Assembly: GCA_965203855.1 (NCBI GenBank)
Contig: CBDBDN010000009.1
Coordinates: 248,001-312,000, forward strand
Source: Bin87 sp965203855
Lineage (GTDB): Bacteria; Chloroflexota; Dehalococcoidia; Lucifugimonadales; UBA3495
DNA: 64,000 nt
Reading direction: 5' to 3'
The position numbers and the translations under genes are program-made. This document shows positions 6,851-14,720 of the stretch, piece after piece; position 1 is the stretch's first letter, and the number at the start of each line of letters is the position of its first letter. Under the pieces are notes generated by a model that made no database searches, was not told where the DNA came from, and was given only the letters and a program-made list of their open reading frames with translations.

Positions 6851-8089
6851 ATGACTACTGCGATTGGACTGCCGCCGGAACTGGAGGCTCTGAAAAACAC
6901 GGTGCGCCGGATGGTGCGCGACGAATGCATTCCGCTGGAGCCGGAATATCTGGCGCGGCCGCCGCAAGAGGGTGATGCGGACAACGGCGCGCCGCGCGGG
7001 GTGCTGGAGGCGGTGCCAGGCGTATTGGGGACGCTGGAGGCGGAACAGTGGGCGCGGCTGACCAACCTGTCCAAGCAAACCGGCGTCTATACTTCGTTTG
7101 TGCCGGAGGAATACGGCGGCGGGGGAATGGGGGCGCTGGGGCATCTGGCGCTGGAGGAGGAAGTGCATCAGAGCATCGTGCATTTGCCGGCTTCGCCGGT
7201 GCCGATGTTTATGATTGGGGCGTGTACGCCGGAGCAGGAGGAGAAGTATCTGTATCCGGCGATCAACGGGGATTTGTACTATTCATTCGGGCAAACCGAG
7301 CCGCAGGCGGGGTCGGATCCCGGGGGGATGATGCAGACGCGGGCGGTGCGGGACGGGGACGACTGGGTACTCAACGGGACCAAGATGTTCATATCCGGGG
7401 CGGCGTCGGCGGATTTTCTGCTGGTGCAGGCGGTTACGGATCCGGAAAAGCGGCAGCGGGGCGGGATAACGATGTTCATTATTGACAACCCGACGCCGGG
7501 GGTTACCTTTGAGCCGATACGGGTGTGGGTAGTGCCGACGAAAGCGCAGCAGCACTACATACATTTGGACAATGTGCGGGTGCCGCAGACGCAGGTGCTG
7601 GGGGAAGTGGGCGGGGGGTTCACGCTGGGGCAGCAGTGGCTGGTGCATCACGACCGGCTGCTGCGGGGGGCGATGGCGCTGGGGATACTGACGCGGGCGT
7701 TGCAGATGGCGATAGACTGGTCGCAGCAGCGCGTTACCTACGGGCGGCCCATCGCCGACCGGCAGGCAATTCAATGGATGCTTACCGATGTCTATATGGA
7801 CATTGTGGCATTGCGGGCGGTGGCGCGGGAGACGGCGGCGCGGGCGGATGCCGGGGAGGATGTGCGGGTGGAGGCGTCAATGGTGAAATACGCGGCCGGG
7901 GAGTGGGGCTGGCGGAGCATAGACAAGATAATGCAGGTGTTCGGCGGGGTGGGGGAGACGCTGGATATGCCGATACCGCACTGGTATCATATGCTGCGAC
8001 ACGCGCGCATCGGGGGCGGCACATCGGAGATTCACAAGTTTGTGATGGCGCGCGCATTGCTGGGCGGCCGGGTGAATTTTCAGGGATAG
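6851..8089 (+). CDS. Acyl-CoA dehydrogenase family protein
   Basis: A 412-residue flavoprotein expected to oxidise an acyl-CoA to the 2,3-enoyl-CoA with FAD, passing electrons to ETF. Conserved features are the FAD/substrate segment YYSFGQTEPQAGSDPGG, the middle-domain GTKMFISGAASADF, and the C-terminal QVFGGVGETLDMP and ARIGGGTSEIHKF. At the position where medium-chain enzymes carry the catalytic glutamate (YEGT) this protein has GGGT, so the base must lie elsewhere, as in ACAD10/11-like or long-chain and isovaleryl enzymes, or the activity differs. GGAG lies six bases before the chosen ATG. It stands alone; the next gene is 124 bases on. Confidence 0.88.
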   Translation: MTTAIGLPPELEALKNTVRRMVRDECIPLEPEYLARPPQEGDADNGAPRGVLEAVPGVLGTLEAEQWARLTNLSKQTGVYTSFVPEEYGGGGMGALGHLALEEEVHQSIVHLPASPVPMFMIGACTPEQEEKYLYPAINGDLYYSFGQTEPQAGSDPGGMMQTRAVRDGDDWVLNGTKMFISGAASADFLLVQAVTDPEKRQRGGITMFIIDNPTPGVTFEPIRVWVVPTKAQQHYIHLDNVRVPQTQVLGEVGGGFTLGQQWLVHHDRLLRGAMALGILTRALQMAIDWSQQRVTYGRPIADRQAIQWMLTDVYMDIVALRAVARETAARADAGEDVRVEASMVKYAAGEWGWRSIDKIMQVFGGVGETLDMPIPHWYHMLRHARIGGGTSEIHKFVMARALLGGRVNFQG

Positions 8090-8213
8090 CGGCGGGGACA
8101 GCAACGGCGGGCGCGTTGGTCAAATATCAATCGGTCATTATCAATCCGATGCAACTGCCGCAGCGTACCGGAATCGTACCTTATCACGCATCATGCATCG
8201 GAGGGGTTTGGCG

Positions 8214-9017
8214 ATGACACTGCGGATTGCCCGCAAATATCTGGCATTTGGCGGGATTCTGGCGCTGGCGGCGGTTGCGCTGGCGGCTTGGGGTTTGCAG
8301 CAGCGGGCGGCGGCGGCGGTTACGGACGACCGGGTTGCTGCGGGTATGGCGGAGCCGGCAAATCAGGTTGACGGGGCGGCGTATGCTGTGATTGAGGTTA
8401 CCGGAACCGGCACGGCGACCGGCAGGCCCGACCTGGCGACGGTTGCGCTGCGGGTATCGGTTACCGCTGACCCGGTTACGGAGGCCCGCGCGCAGGCTGC
8501 CGCAGCGACGCGGAGCGTGCTGGACGCTTTGGAGGACAACGGAGTGGCCTATGCGGACATCAGGACGGATCGGTTCACGATCCAGCCGGCGTATGACTGG
8601 AGCGACGGGGAGCAGACTTTTGTGGGGTACACGGTGGATAACGGGCTGGCGGCGACGGTGCGCGATTTAGCCAAGCTGGGCGCAATCATTGACGATGCCG
8701 TAACCGCCGGGGGGGAGTACATCCGATTTGACTATGTGAGTTTTGGATTTGCGGATACCGCCGGGTTGGAGCGCCGGGCGCGGCAGGCTGCGGTTGCGGA
8801 TATGCGGCAAAAGGCGGCGCAGCTGGCCGAATTCGCCGGCCGGGAGCTGGGGGAGCTTAAGTCGCTGGCCGAGGTTGACGATAGGGGCTACCCTGGTCCG
8901 TATGCGGAAACTCTGCTGTCGCGCGCGGATGCGGCTTATGCCGATCTGGGGACGCCCGTTGCGCCGGGGGAGGATACGGTAGCGGTTACGGTGTACGGGG
9001 TGTACGAGCTGCGCTAA
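8214..9017 (+). CDS. SIMPL (DUF541) domain exported protein
   Basis: A 267-residue protein with an N-terminal signal or anchor (LAFGGILALAAVALAAWG) and a SIMPL/DUF541 domain beginning IEVTGTGTATGRPDLATVAL, a typical opening for this family. SIMPL proteins are periplasmic or surface proteins of poorly defined role, linked in some bacteria to oxidative stress and in mammals to IRAK signalling. The start at 8214 follows GGAGGGG with proper spacing. The TAA overlaps the dcd ATG by one base (TAATG), so the two genes are probably cotranslated. Confidence 0.85.
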   Translation: MTLRIARKYLAFGGILALAAVALAAWGLQQRAAAAVTDDRVAAGMAEPANQVDGAAYAVIEVTGTGTATGRPDLATVALRVSVTADPVTEARAQAAAATRSVLDALEDNGVAYADIRTDRFTIQPAYDWSDGEQTFVGYTVDNGLAATVRDLAKLGAIIDDAVTAGGEYIRFDYVSFGFADTAGLERRARQAAVADMRQKAAQLAEFAGRELGELKSLAEVDDRGYPGPYAETLLSRADAAYADLGTPVAPGEDTVAVTVYGVYELR

Positions 9018-9625
9018 TGGTACTGAGCGACTGCACGATCCGCGCTGAAATCGCCGCCGGGCGTATCGTGGTCAATCCGATTGACTGGGACGATATACAG
9101 CCGGCGAGCATTGACTTGCATTTGGACGACCGGTTTCTGGTGTTCGCCAACACGCGACAGCCGTATATTGATGTGCGGGAGCCGCTGGACGAGCTTACGG
9201 AGGGGGTGCAGATTGACGGGGGGCAGGCGTTTATGCTGCATCCCGGCGAGTTTGCGCTGGGCAGCACTTTGGAACATATTGAGCTGCCGGACGATTTGGT
9301 AGCGCGACTGGAAGGGAAAAGCAGCCTGGGGCGCATCGGGCTGCTGATACACAGCACGGCGGGGTTTGTGGATCCGGGCTGGCGGGGACGGCTGACGCTG
9401 GAGTTGAGCAATGTCGCGCGGCTGCCCATTGCATTGTATCCGGGCATGAAAATCGGGCAGATTTCGTTTCTGCGGCTGTCCACGCCGGCGGAACGGCTAT
9501 ACGGATCGCCGGAGCTGGGGAGCAAGTATCAGGGGCAATCGGGGCCGACGGCGAGCCGGTTTCATCGGGATTTTGGCGGCGTACCACACTCCGACGGCGG
9601 CGTATCACACTCCGACGGCGCATAG
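9017..9625 (+). CDS. dcd: dCTP deaminase
   Basis: A 202-residue enzyme that deaminates dCTP to dUTP, supplying dUMP for thymidylate synthesis. EGKSSLGR at 99-106 and HSTAGFVDPGWRG from H112, with the catalytic glutamate in TLELSN (E129), define the family; whether it also hydrolyses dUTP cannot be judged. The C-terminus carries a 21-base tandem duplication (units 9575-9595 and 9596-9616) encoding GGVPHSD/GGVSHSD, beyond the conserved core. A second, more archaeal-like Dcd homologue is encoded at 26733. The gene is coupled to the SIMPL gene and 20 bases ahead of ribD. Confidence 0.93.
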   Translation: MVLSDCTIRAEIAAGRIVVNPIDWDDIQPASIDLHLDDRFLVFANTRQPYIDVREPLDELTEGVQIDGGQAFMLHPGEFALGSTLEHIELPDDLVARLEGKSSLGRIGLLIHSTAGFVDPGWRGRLTLELSNVARLPIALYPGMKIGQISFLRLSTPAERLYGSPELGSKYQGQSGPTASRFHRDFGGVPHSDGGVSHSDGA

Positions 9626-9645
9626 GGTTGGGGCAAGGGCAAGGA

Positions 9646-10779
9646 ATGGACAAGCGGCTTGCGGCGGTTCCGATGGCGCGGGCGTTGAGTCTAGCGCGGG
9701 ATGCGCTGGGCAGCACCAGCCCGAATCCGGCGGTGGGCGCGGTAATTGTGCGGGACGACGCCATAGTTGGAGAGGGGCATACGCTGCCGCCGGGACAGGC
9801 GCACGCCGAGGTTGGGGCGCTGCGACAGGCGGGCGCGGCAGCGCAAGGGGCGACGCTTTATGTAACGCTGGAACCCTGCTGCCATTATGGACGGACGCCG
9901 CCGTGCACCGATGCCATCATCTCCGCCGGGGTCGGCCGGGTAATCTATGCCGCTGCGGATCCTAACCCGCGGGTCTCCGGGGGCGGCGTTGCGGCGTTGC
10001 GGGATGCGGGTATAACGGTGGAGCAGCGCCCGGAGCCGGGGGCGGATGAACTTTACCGGGCATTCGGCAAGCATATTCGGACGGGGCGGCCTTTTGTGGC
10101 AGCCAAGTTTGCGATGAGTCTGGACGGCAAGATAGCAACGCGCATGGGGCATTCGCAATGGATTACCGGGCCGGCGGCGCGGGCGCGGGTACAGCAGATG
10201 CGGAAAGAGATGGATGCCATCATGGTGGGCATTGGCACGGCCTTGGCGGATGATCCGCAGCTGACGGCGCGCGATGGGTGCGGCAATCCGTTGGCGGCGG
10301 AGTGGCAGCCGGTGCGGGTAGCGTTGGACAGCGGGGCGCGGCTGCCGCTATCGGCGCGGATGCTGCGGGAGCCGGGGCGGACTATTGTAGCGACCGGGGG
10401 CAGGGCCGACGCGGCCCGCGCGGCCGCTCTGGCCGATGCGGGGGCGTCCGTAAAGGCGTTTCCGGGCAGCGACGGGCGGGTGAACCTGTCCGGGCTGCTG
10501 GCTTATCTGGGGGAACAGGGCATCGTCAGCGTACTGGCGGAGGGGGGGAGCGCGACGCTGGGCGCGCTGCTGGACGCCGGGCTGGTTGACCAGGTGCAGG
10601 CGTTTATTGCGCCGACGCTAATCGGAGGCGCCGGGGCGCCCACGCCGATAGCCGGAGTGGGCGCCGCTATGATGGGGGACGCCGTCCGTCTGCGCGATGC
10701 GACTATGGAGCAAATTGGGGCGGACTGGCTGATTACCGGGTATCCAACCTATGGAGGGGCGCAATGTTCACCGGAATAG
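9646..10779 (+). CDS. ribD: RibD: diaminohydroxyphosphoribosylaminopyrimidine deaminase/reductase
   Basis: A 377-residue bifunctional enzyme for the second and third steps of riboflavin synthesis. The N-terminal cytidine-deaminase-like domain has the zinc ligands in HAEVGA (H53) and PCCHYGRTPPC (C78, C87), with the catalytic glutamate at E55. The C-terminal reductase domain starts around FVAAKFAMSLDGKIA. Its length is normal. I chose ATG 9646; a TTG at 9628 is weaker. It overlaps ribE by 16 bases and heads a ribD-ribE-ribB-ribBA cluster. I see no FMN riboswitch in the short upstream gap. Confidence 0.95.
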   Translation: MDKRLAAVPMARALSLARDALGSTSPNPAVGAVIVRDDAIVGEGHTLPPGQAHAEVGALRQAGAAAQGATLYVTLEPCCHYGRTPPCTDAIISAGVGRVIYAAADPNPRVSGGGVAALRDAGITVEQRPEPGADELYRAFGKHIRTGRPFVAAKFAMSLDGKIATRMGHSQWITGPAARARVQQMRKEMDAIMVGIGTALADDPQLTARDGCGNPLAAEWQPVRVALDSGARLPLSARMLREPGRTIVATGGRADAARAAALADAGASVKAFPGSDGRVNLSGLLAYLGEQGIVSVLAEGGSATLGALLDAGLVDQVQAFIAPTLIGGAGAPTPIAGVGAAMMGDAVRLRDATMEQIGADWLITGYPTYGGAQCSPE

Positions 10780-11348
10780 TTGAGGAAGTGGGGCGAGTGT
10801 CCGGGCGGGACGGCTACCGTATGTCCATAGCCGCCAACGCCGTGCTTGGGGATGTGAAGTTGGGGGACAGCATCGCGGTGAACGGGGCTTGCCTGACGGT
10901 AGTAGAGTTTGACGCCGGGCAGTTTGCGGTTGACTTGGCGCCGGAGACGCTGCGGCGCACGGCGCTGGGAACGGCCGGGCCGGGGAGGGGCGTGAATTTG
11001 GAGCGCGCGCTGGCGGCCAGCGACCGGATGGGGGGGCATATCGTGCAGGGCCATGTGGACGGCACGGGGACGGTTACGGGGCTGACGCCGGAGGCCGACT
11101 GCTATATTATGGAAATTGCGGCTCCGGAGCCGCTCACCCGGTACATCGTGGAGAAAGGGTTCATTGCGGTTGACGGAATCAGCCTTACAGTGGTACAAAG
11201 AACGGGCTGCCGATTCACCATTTCCGTGATACCGTTCACAATGGAGCATACGAACCTGAAAGAGCGGGCAGTGGGCGATGGGGTGAATCTGGAGGCGGAC
11301 ATCCTCGCCAAGTATGTGGAAAGTCTGCTGGCCGCCAAATCTGAGTGA
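10764..11348 (+). CDS. ribE: Riboflavin synthase, alpha chain
   Basis: A 194-residue protein with two lumazine-binding half domains. The first starts MFTGIVEEVG and contains GACLTVVEF; the second contains GHVDGTGTV and DGISLTVV. It dismutates two 6,7-dimethyl-8-ribityllumazine molecules to riboflavin. GGAGGGG lies inside the end of ribD and the genes overlap by 16 bases, indicating coupled translation. Length and motifs are canonical. Confidence 0.96.
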   Translation: MFTGIVEEVGRVSGRDGYRMSIAANAVLGDVKLGDSIAVNGACLTVVEFDAGQFAVDLAPETLRRTALGTAGPGRGVNLERALAASDRMGGHIVQGHVDGTGTVTGLTPEADCYIMEIAAPEPLTRYIVEKGFIAVDGISLTVVQRTGCRFTISVIPFTMEHTNLKERAVGDGVNLEADILAKYVESLLAAKSE

Positions 11349-11372
11349 CGCAATTTCAACCGGGTCCGTGTA

Positions 11373-12026
11373 ATGCCAGGCAACAGCAAGATACAGCTCG
11401 CCAGCGTGGCGCAGGGCATCGCCGATCTGAAAGCGGGGAAGTTTCTGATTGTCGTTGACGATGAGGATCGGGAGAACGAGGGGGACCTGGTGCTGCCGGC
11501 GGAGTTTGCGACTGCTGAAGCGGTGAATTTTATGGTTACCTATGCGCGGGGGCAGCTGTGTATGCCGATGACGGCTGAGCGGCTGCAAGCGCTGGATATA
11601 CCGATGCTGCCGAGCCGGAATTCGGATGCGGAGATGCCGACGGCTTTTACGATGCCGGTAGATTATGCGGTGAACACCACTACGGGCATATCCGCGCACG
11701 ACCGGGCGGCGACGATACAGGCGCTGATTGATCCCGAATCTGCGCCGCAGGATTTTATCCATCCCGGCCATCTGTTTCCGCTGCGTTATCACGATGGGGG
11801 GGTGCTGGCGCGTCCCGGGCACACGGAGGCGATTATTGACTTGTGCCGGCTGGGGGGGATGTATCCGGCGGGCATTGTGTGCGAAATCATCAAAGACGAC
11901 GGGGCGATGGCGCGGCTGCCGGATTTGCTGGTGATGGCGCAGCAGCACGGGCTAAACATTCTGGCTATTGCCGATCTGATTGCCTACCGCCGGCGGCATG
12001 ACGCTGACAATGGTCGAAACGGCTGA
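11373..12026 (+). CDS. ribB: 3,4-dihydroxy-2-butanone 4-phosphate synthase (RibB, single domain)
   Basis: A 217-residue protein that turns ribulose 5-phosphate into the four-carbon precursor of lumazine. The acidic motif DDEDRENEGD binds the essential metal; THDR-like sequence appears as SAHDRAATI, and HPGHLFPL and RPGHTEA are conserved. The next gene repeats the same domain fused to GTP cyclohydrolase II, so this copy is redundant or specialised. No good SD precedes the ATG, which lies 24 bases after ribE. Confidence 0.93.
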   Translation: MPGNSKIQLASVAQGIADLKAGKFLIVVDDEDRENEGDLVLPAEFATAEAVNFMVTYARGQLCMPMTAERLQALDIPMLPSRNSDAEMPTAFTMPVDYAVNTTTGISAHDRAATIQALIDPESAPQDFIHPGHLFPLRYHDGGVLARPGHTEAIIDLCRLGGMYPAGIVCEIIKDDGAMARLPDLLVMAQQHGLNILAIADLIAYRRRHDADNGRNG

Positions 12027-12122
12027 CGGCCGTCCGACGGCGGCCGACGTAGTTCCGCCCGGCAACTTCACTCAATACATACCAAACATACCGCCCGTGG
12101 GCTTTGCGATACCGGAGGAATG

Positions 12123-13349
12123 ATGCCTTTATGCAGCCTTGAGGAGGCCATTGAGGACCTATCCTCCGGCAAGTTCGTCATCGTAGTGGACGATGAAGGG
12201 CGGGAGAACGAAGGGGATCTTTTCCTGTTTGCGGAAAAGGTAACGCCGCAAGCGATTGCCTTTATGGTAACCCATGCGCGGGGTCTGGTGTGCGTTCCGA
12301 TGGAAGGGGAACGGCTGGATGCGTTGCAAATCCCGAGCTTGAGCAGCCGCAATTCGCCGTCGGAGCAGCCGACAGCGTTCACTACATCGGTGGATTACAA
12401 GTGGGGAACGTCCACGGGCATATCGGCGCATGACCGGGCGGCTACCATTCGGGCGCTGGTGGATTCCAAGTCGCAGCCGGGGGATTTTGTGCATCCGGGG
12501 CATATGTTTCCGCTGCGCGCCAGCGCCGGGGGCATCCTGACGCGGCCCGGCCACACTGAGGCGGTCGTTGACTTGTGCAAGGAGGCGGGGGCTTACCCGG
12601 CCGGCATCGTGTGCGAGATAATGAACGAGGACGGCAGCATGGCGCGGCTGCCGGACTTGGAAAAGTTCGGGGCCAAGCATGGCATCAAGATTTTCAGCAT
12701 CGCCCAGCTGGTAGCGCATCGGCGCATCAATGAAAGGCTGATTTGCCGGGTGGCGGAGGCCAACCTGCCAACGCGGCACGGCATGGCGCGCATTGTCGGC
12801 TACCGCAGTCTGATAGACAGCGGGGAACACGCTGCGCTGACCGTGGGGGAGTGGGAGGACGGCGACGAGGTGCTGGTGCGGGTGCACAGCGAATGCCTGA
12901 CCGGGGACGCTTTCGGCAGCCTAAAATGCGACTGCGGGGAGCAGTTGGATCGGGCGATACAGATGATATTTGAGAACGGCGCCGGCGCGCTGGTATATCT
13001 GCGGCAGGAGGGACGGGGCATTGGCCTGCACAACAAAATCCGGGCGTATGCTTTGCAGGACCAGGGAATGGACACCATTGAGGCTAATGTGGCGCTGGGG
13101 TTTCAGCCGGACGAGCGCAAGTATGACCTGGCGGTGCAGATTATGCGCGACCTGGGTATATCGCGCGCCTGCCTGGTTACCAACAATCCGCACAAGATGG
13201 CGGGCATCAGCGGGCTGGGAGTGCAGGTAACGAGTCGGGTAAGTTTGGCGGTGCTGCCCAACGAGTCCAACGAGGATTATCTGCGTATCAAGCGGGACAG
13301 CATGGGGCATCTGCTGCTTCCGATGGAAGCGCGGCCGCCGGAGTTGTAG
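12123..13349 (+). CDS. ribBA: RibBA: DHBP synthase / GTP cyclohydrolase II
   Basis: A 408-residue fusion. The N-terminal half is a second DHBP synthase (DDEGRENEGD, SAHDRAATI, HPGHMFPL); the C-terminal half, from about residue 205, is GTP cyclohydrolase II with the zinc ligands in HSECLTGDAFGSLKCDCG and the EGRGIGL motif. It therefore makes both riboflavin precursors. Two ATG codons stand in tandem; the second at 12123 has a usable four-base spacing from GGAGG, whereas the first at 12120 is too close. Lumazine synthase (ribH), which usually follows, is absent; instead repeats and prfB follow. Confidence 0.95.
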   Translation: MPLCSLEEAIEDLSSGKFVIVVDDEGRENEGDLFLFAEKVTPQAIAFMVTHARGLVCVPMEGERLDALQIPSLSSRNSPSEQPTAFTTSVDYKWGTSTGISAHDRAATIRALVDSKSQPGDFVHPGHMFPLRASAGGILTRPGHTEAVVDLCKEAGAYPAGIVCEIMNEDGSMARLPDLEKFGAKHGIKIFSIAQLVAHRRINERLICRVAEANLPTRHGMARIVGYRSLIDSGEHAALTVGEWEDGDEVLVRVHSECLTGDAFGSLKCDCGEQLDRAIQMIFENGAGALVYLRQEGRGIGLHNKIRAYALQDQGMDTIEANVALGFQPDERKYDLAVQIMRDLGISRACLVTNNPHKMAGISGLGVQVTSRVSLAVLPNESNEDYLRIKRDSMGHLLLPMEARPPEL

Positions 13350-13397
13350 CGGGTTGCCGGAGGGCGGGGTGGCGTTTTTTAGGCGGCTGCGGGCGTG

Positions 13398-13507
13398 GAT
13401 TCCGGCTTTCGCCGGAATGACGGGAGAAATTGAGCTGCCTAGACGGGGAAATTGAGCGCCTGAACGGGAAAATTGAACCAGCTAGACGGGTGAAATTGAA
13501 CCGCCTA
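13398..13507 (+). repeat. REP palindrome plus four 21-23 base tandem units
   Basis: The palindrome TTCCGGCTTTCGCCGGAA with ATGACGGG is followed by four units starting at 13419, 13442, 13464 and 13485, each of the form GACGGG-GAAATTGA-(G/A)C-GCCTA. It fills most of the 222-base gap between ribBA and the convergent prfB. The first unit begins within the palindrome's own tail. Confidence 0.8.
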
Positions 13508-13571
13508 GTTGGAAATGCTACCAGTTGCCGGGGCGAGTTTGAGAAACCGGCCCCGGTTTGGCATTCGTCCG

Positions 13572-14688
13572 TCAGGAATTGCCCAGCCTGCTGACCAGGT
13601 AGGCTTCGATAAAGCCGTCAAGGTCGCCGGCGAGGACGGCTTCGGTGTTGCCGGTTTGGTGGTCGGTGCGGTGGTCTTTGACGGACTGATAGGGATGGAG
13701 GACATAGCTGCGGATTTGGTTGCCCCATTCGGCGGAGAGACGCTCGCCGCGCAGAGATGACAGCTCGCGTTCCCGTTCCGCCTCCTGGCGGGCCAGCAAG
13801 CGCGCGCGCAGGATTCGCAAAGCATAATCCCGGTTTTGATGCTGGGAGCGTTCCGTCTGGCAGGATACTACGATGCCGGTGGGCAAGTGGGTAAGGCGGA
13901 CGGCTGAGGCGACTTTCTGCACGTTCTGGCCGCCGGGGCCGCTGGAACGGAAAAAGTCCATTTTGAGGTCCTCGGCGCGGATTGCTACGGCGGTGTCGTC
14001 GTCCGGCACGGCGGGGAGGGCTTCCACGCGGGCGAAAGAGGTTTGCCGCCGCCGGGCTGGGTCAAAGGGGGAGATGCGAACCAGGCGATGGACGCCCACT
14101 TCGGCGCTGAGGTAGCCGAAAGCGTGGGGGCCGCCGATTTCCAGGGTGCCGGCGCGGAGGCCGGCTTCGTCGCCGTAGGCGGTGTCCAGCACCTGGACGG
14201 GACGGCTGCCAGCAGCGGCCCAGCCGGAATACATCCCCAGCAGCATCTCCACCCAGTCGTGGGAGTCGGTGCCGCCAGCGCCGGAGTGGATGGTCAGGAT
14301 GGCGGGGCGGTCGTCGTAAGGGCCGGAGAGTGTCAGCTCCATTTCGGCGCGGGCCAGGGCGGCGGCCAGGGCGTTGGTTTCGGCGGCCAATTCGTCCTGC
14401 ATTGCGGGGTCATCGGCGTCGGATTCGGACGCGGCGACCAATTCCAGCAGTTCGGAGAGGTCGGCGGCCTGCGCTTGGAGGCCGCGCCAGAGTTCAACGG
14501 AACGCTGGAGGCGGCCCAGTTCCTGCATTTGGCGCTGGGCGTGGGCCGGGTCATCCCAGAAGTCGGGGGCGGATGACTGGCGGTTGAGGTCGGCGATGGC
14601 TTGTTCGTGGCTGGGGAGGTCAAAGCCGCTCCACGACGGCGGCGAGGCGGTGGGTGATGGTGGTTAGGTGGTGGTTGAGTTCGTGCAT
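13572..14688 (-). CDS. prfB: Peptide chain release factor 2, with programmed +1 frameshift
   Basis: RF2 recognises UAA and UGA and releases the finished peptide. The tripeptide anticodon SPF is present in RISPFDPARR and the catalytic GGQ in SSGPGGQNVQK. Translation starts at ATG 14688, eight bases after GGAG, and reads MHELNHHLTTITHRLAAVVERL up to an in-frame TGA at 14620-14622; slipping +1 at CTT TGA C continues with DLPSHEQAIADLNRQ into the main frame, ending at 13572, for 371 residues. This is the classic RF2 autoregulation: when RF2 is scarce the ribosome pauses at UGA and shifts. GGAG stands a few bases before the slip site, like the internal SD in E. coli. An annotation starting at 14528 would miss the N-terminal domain. 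Confidence 0.95.
14619..14625 (-). promoter_or_regulatory. prfB +1 frameshift site CTTTGAC
   Basis: CTT (codon 22), the in-frame TGA and the following C form the conserved RF2 slip heptamer. The upstream GTGGAGCGG offers an internal SD-like stimulator. The two frames join exactly here to give a full-length RF2 N-terminus. Confidence 0.92.
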
Positions 14689-14720
14689 TGGGGGGTCTCC
14701 TGCGTGGTGTAGCGGTCGCT

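Noticed and set aside
9626..9645. FMN riboswitch ahead of ribD
   Set aside because: The gap is only 20 bases and shows none of the conserved RFN elements.
13350..13385. Terminator at GTTTTTT after ribBA
   Set aside because: The upstream sequence forms only a three-base stem by eye, too weak to call.
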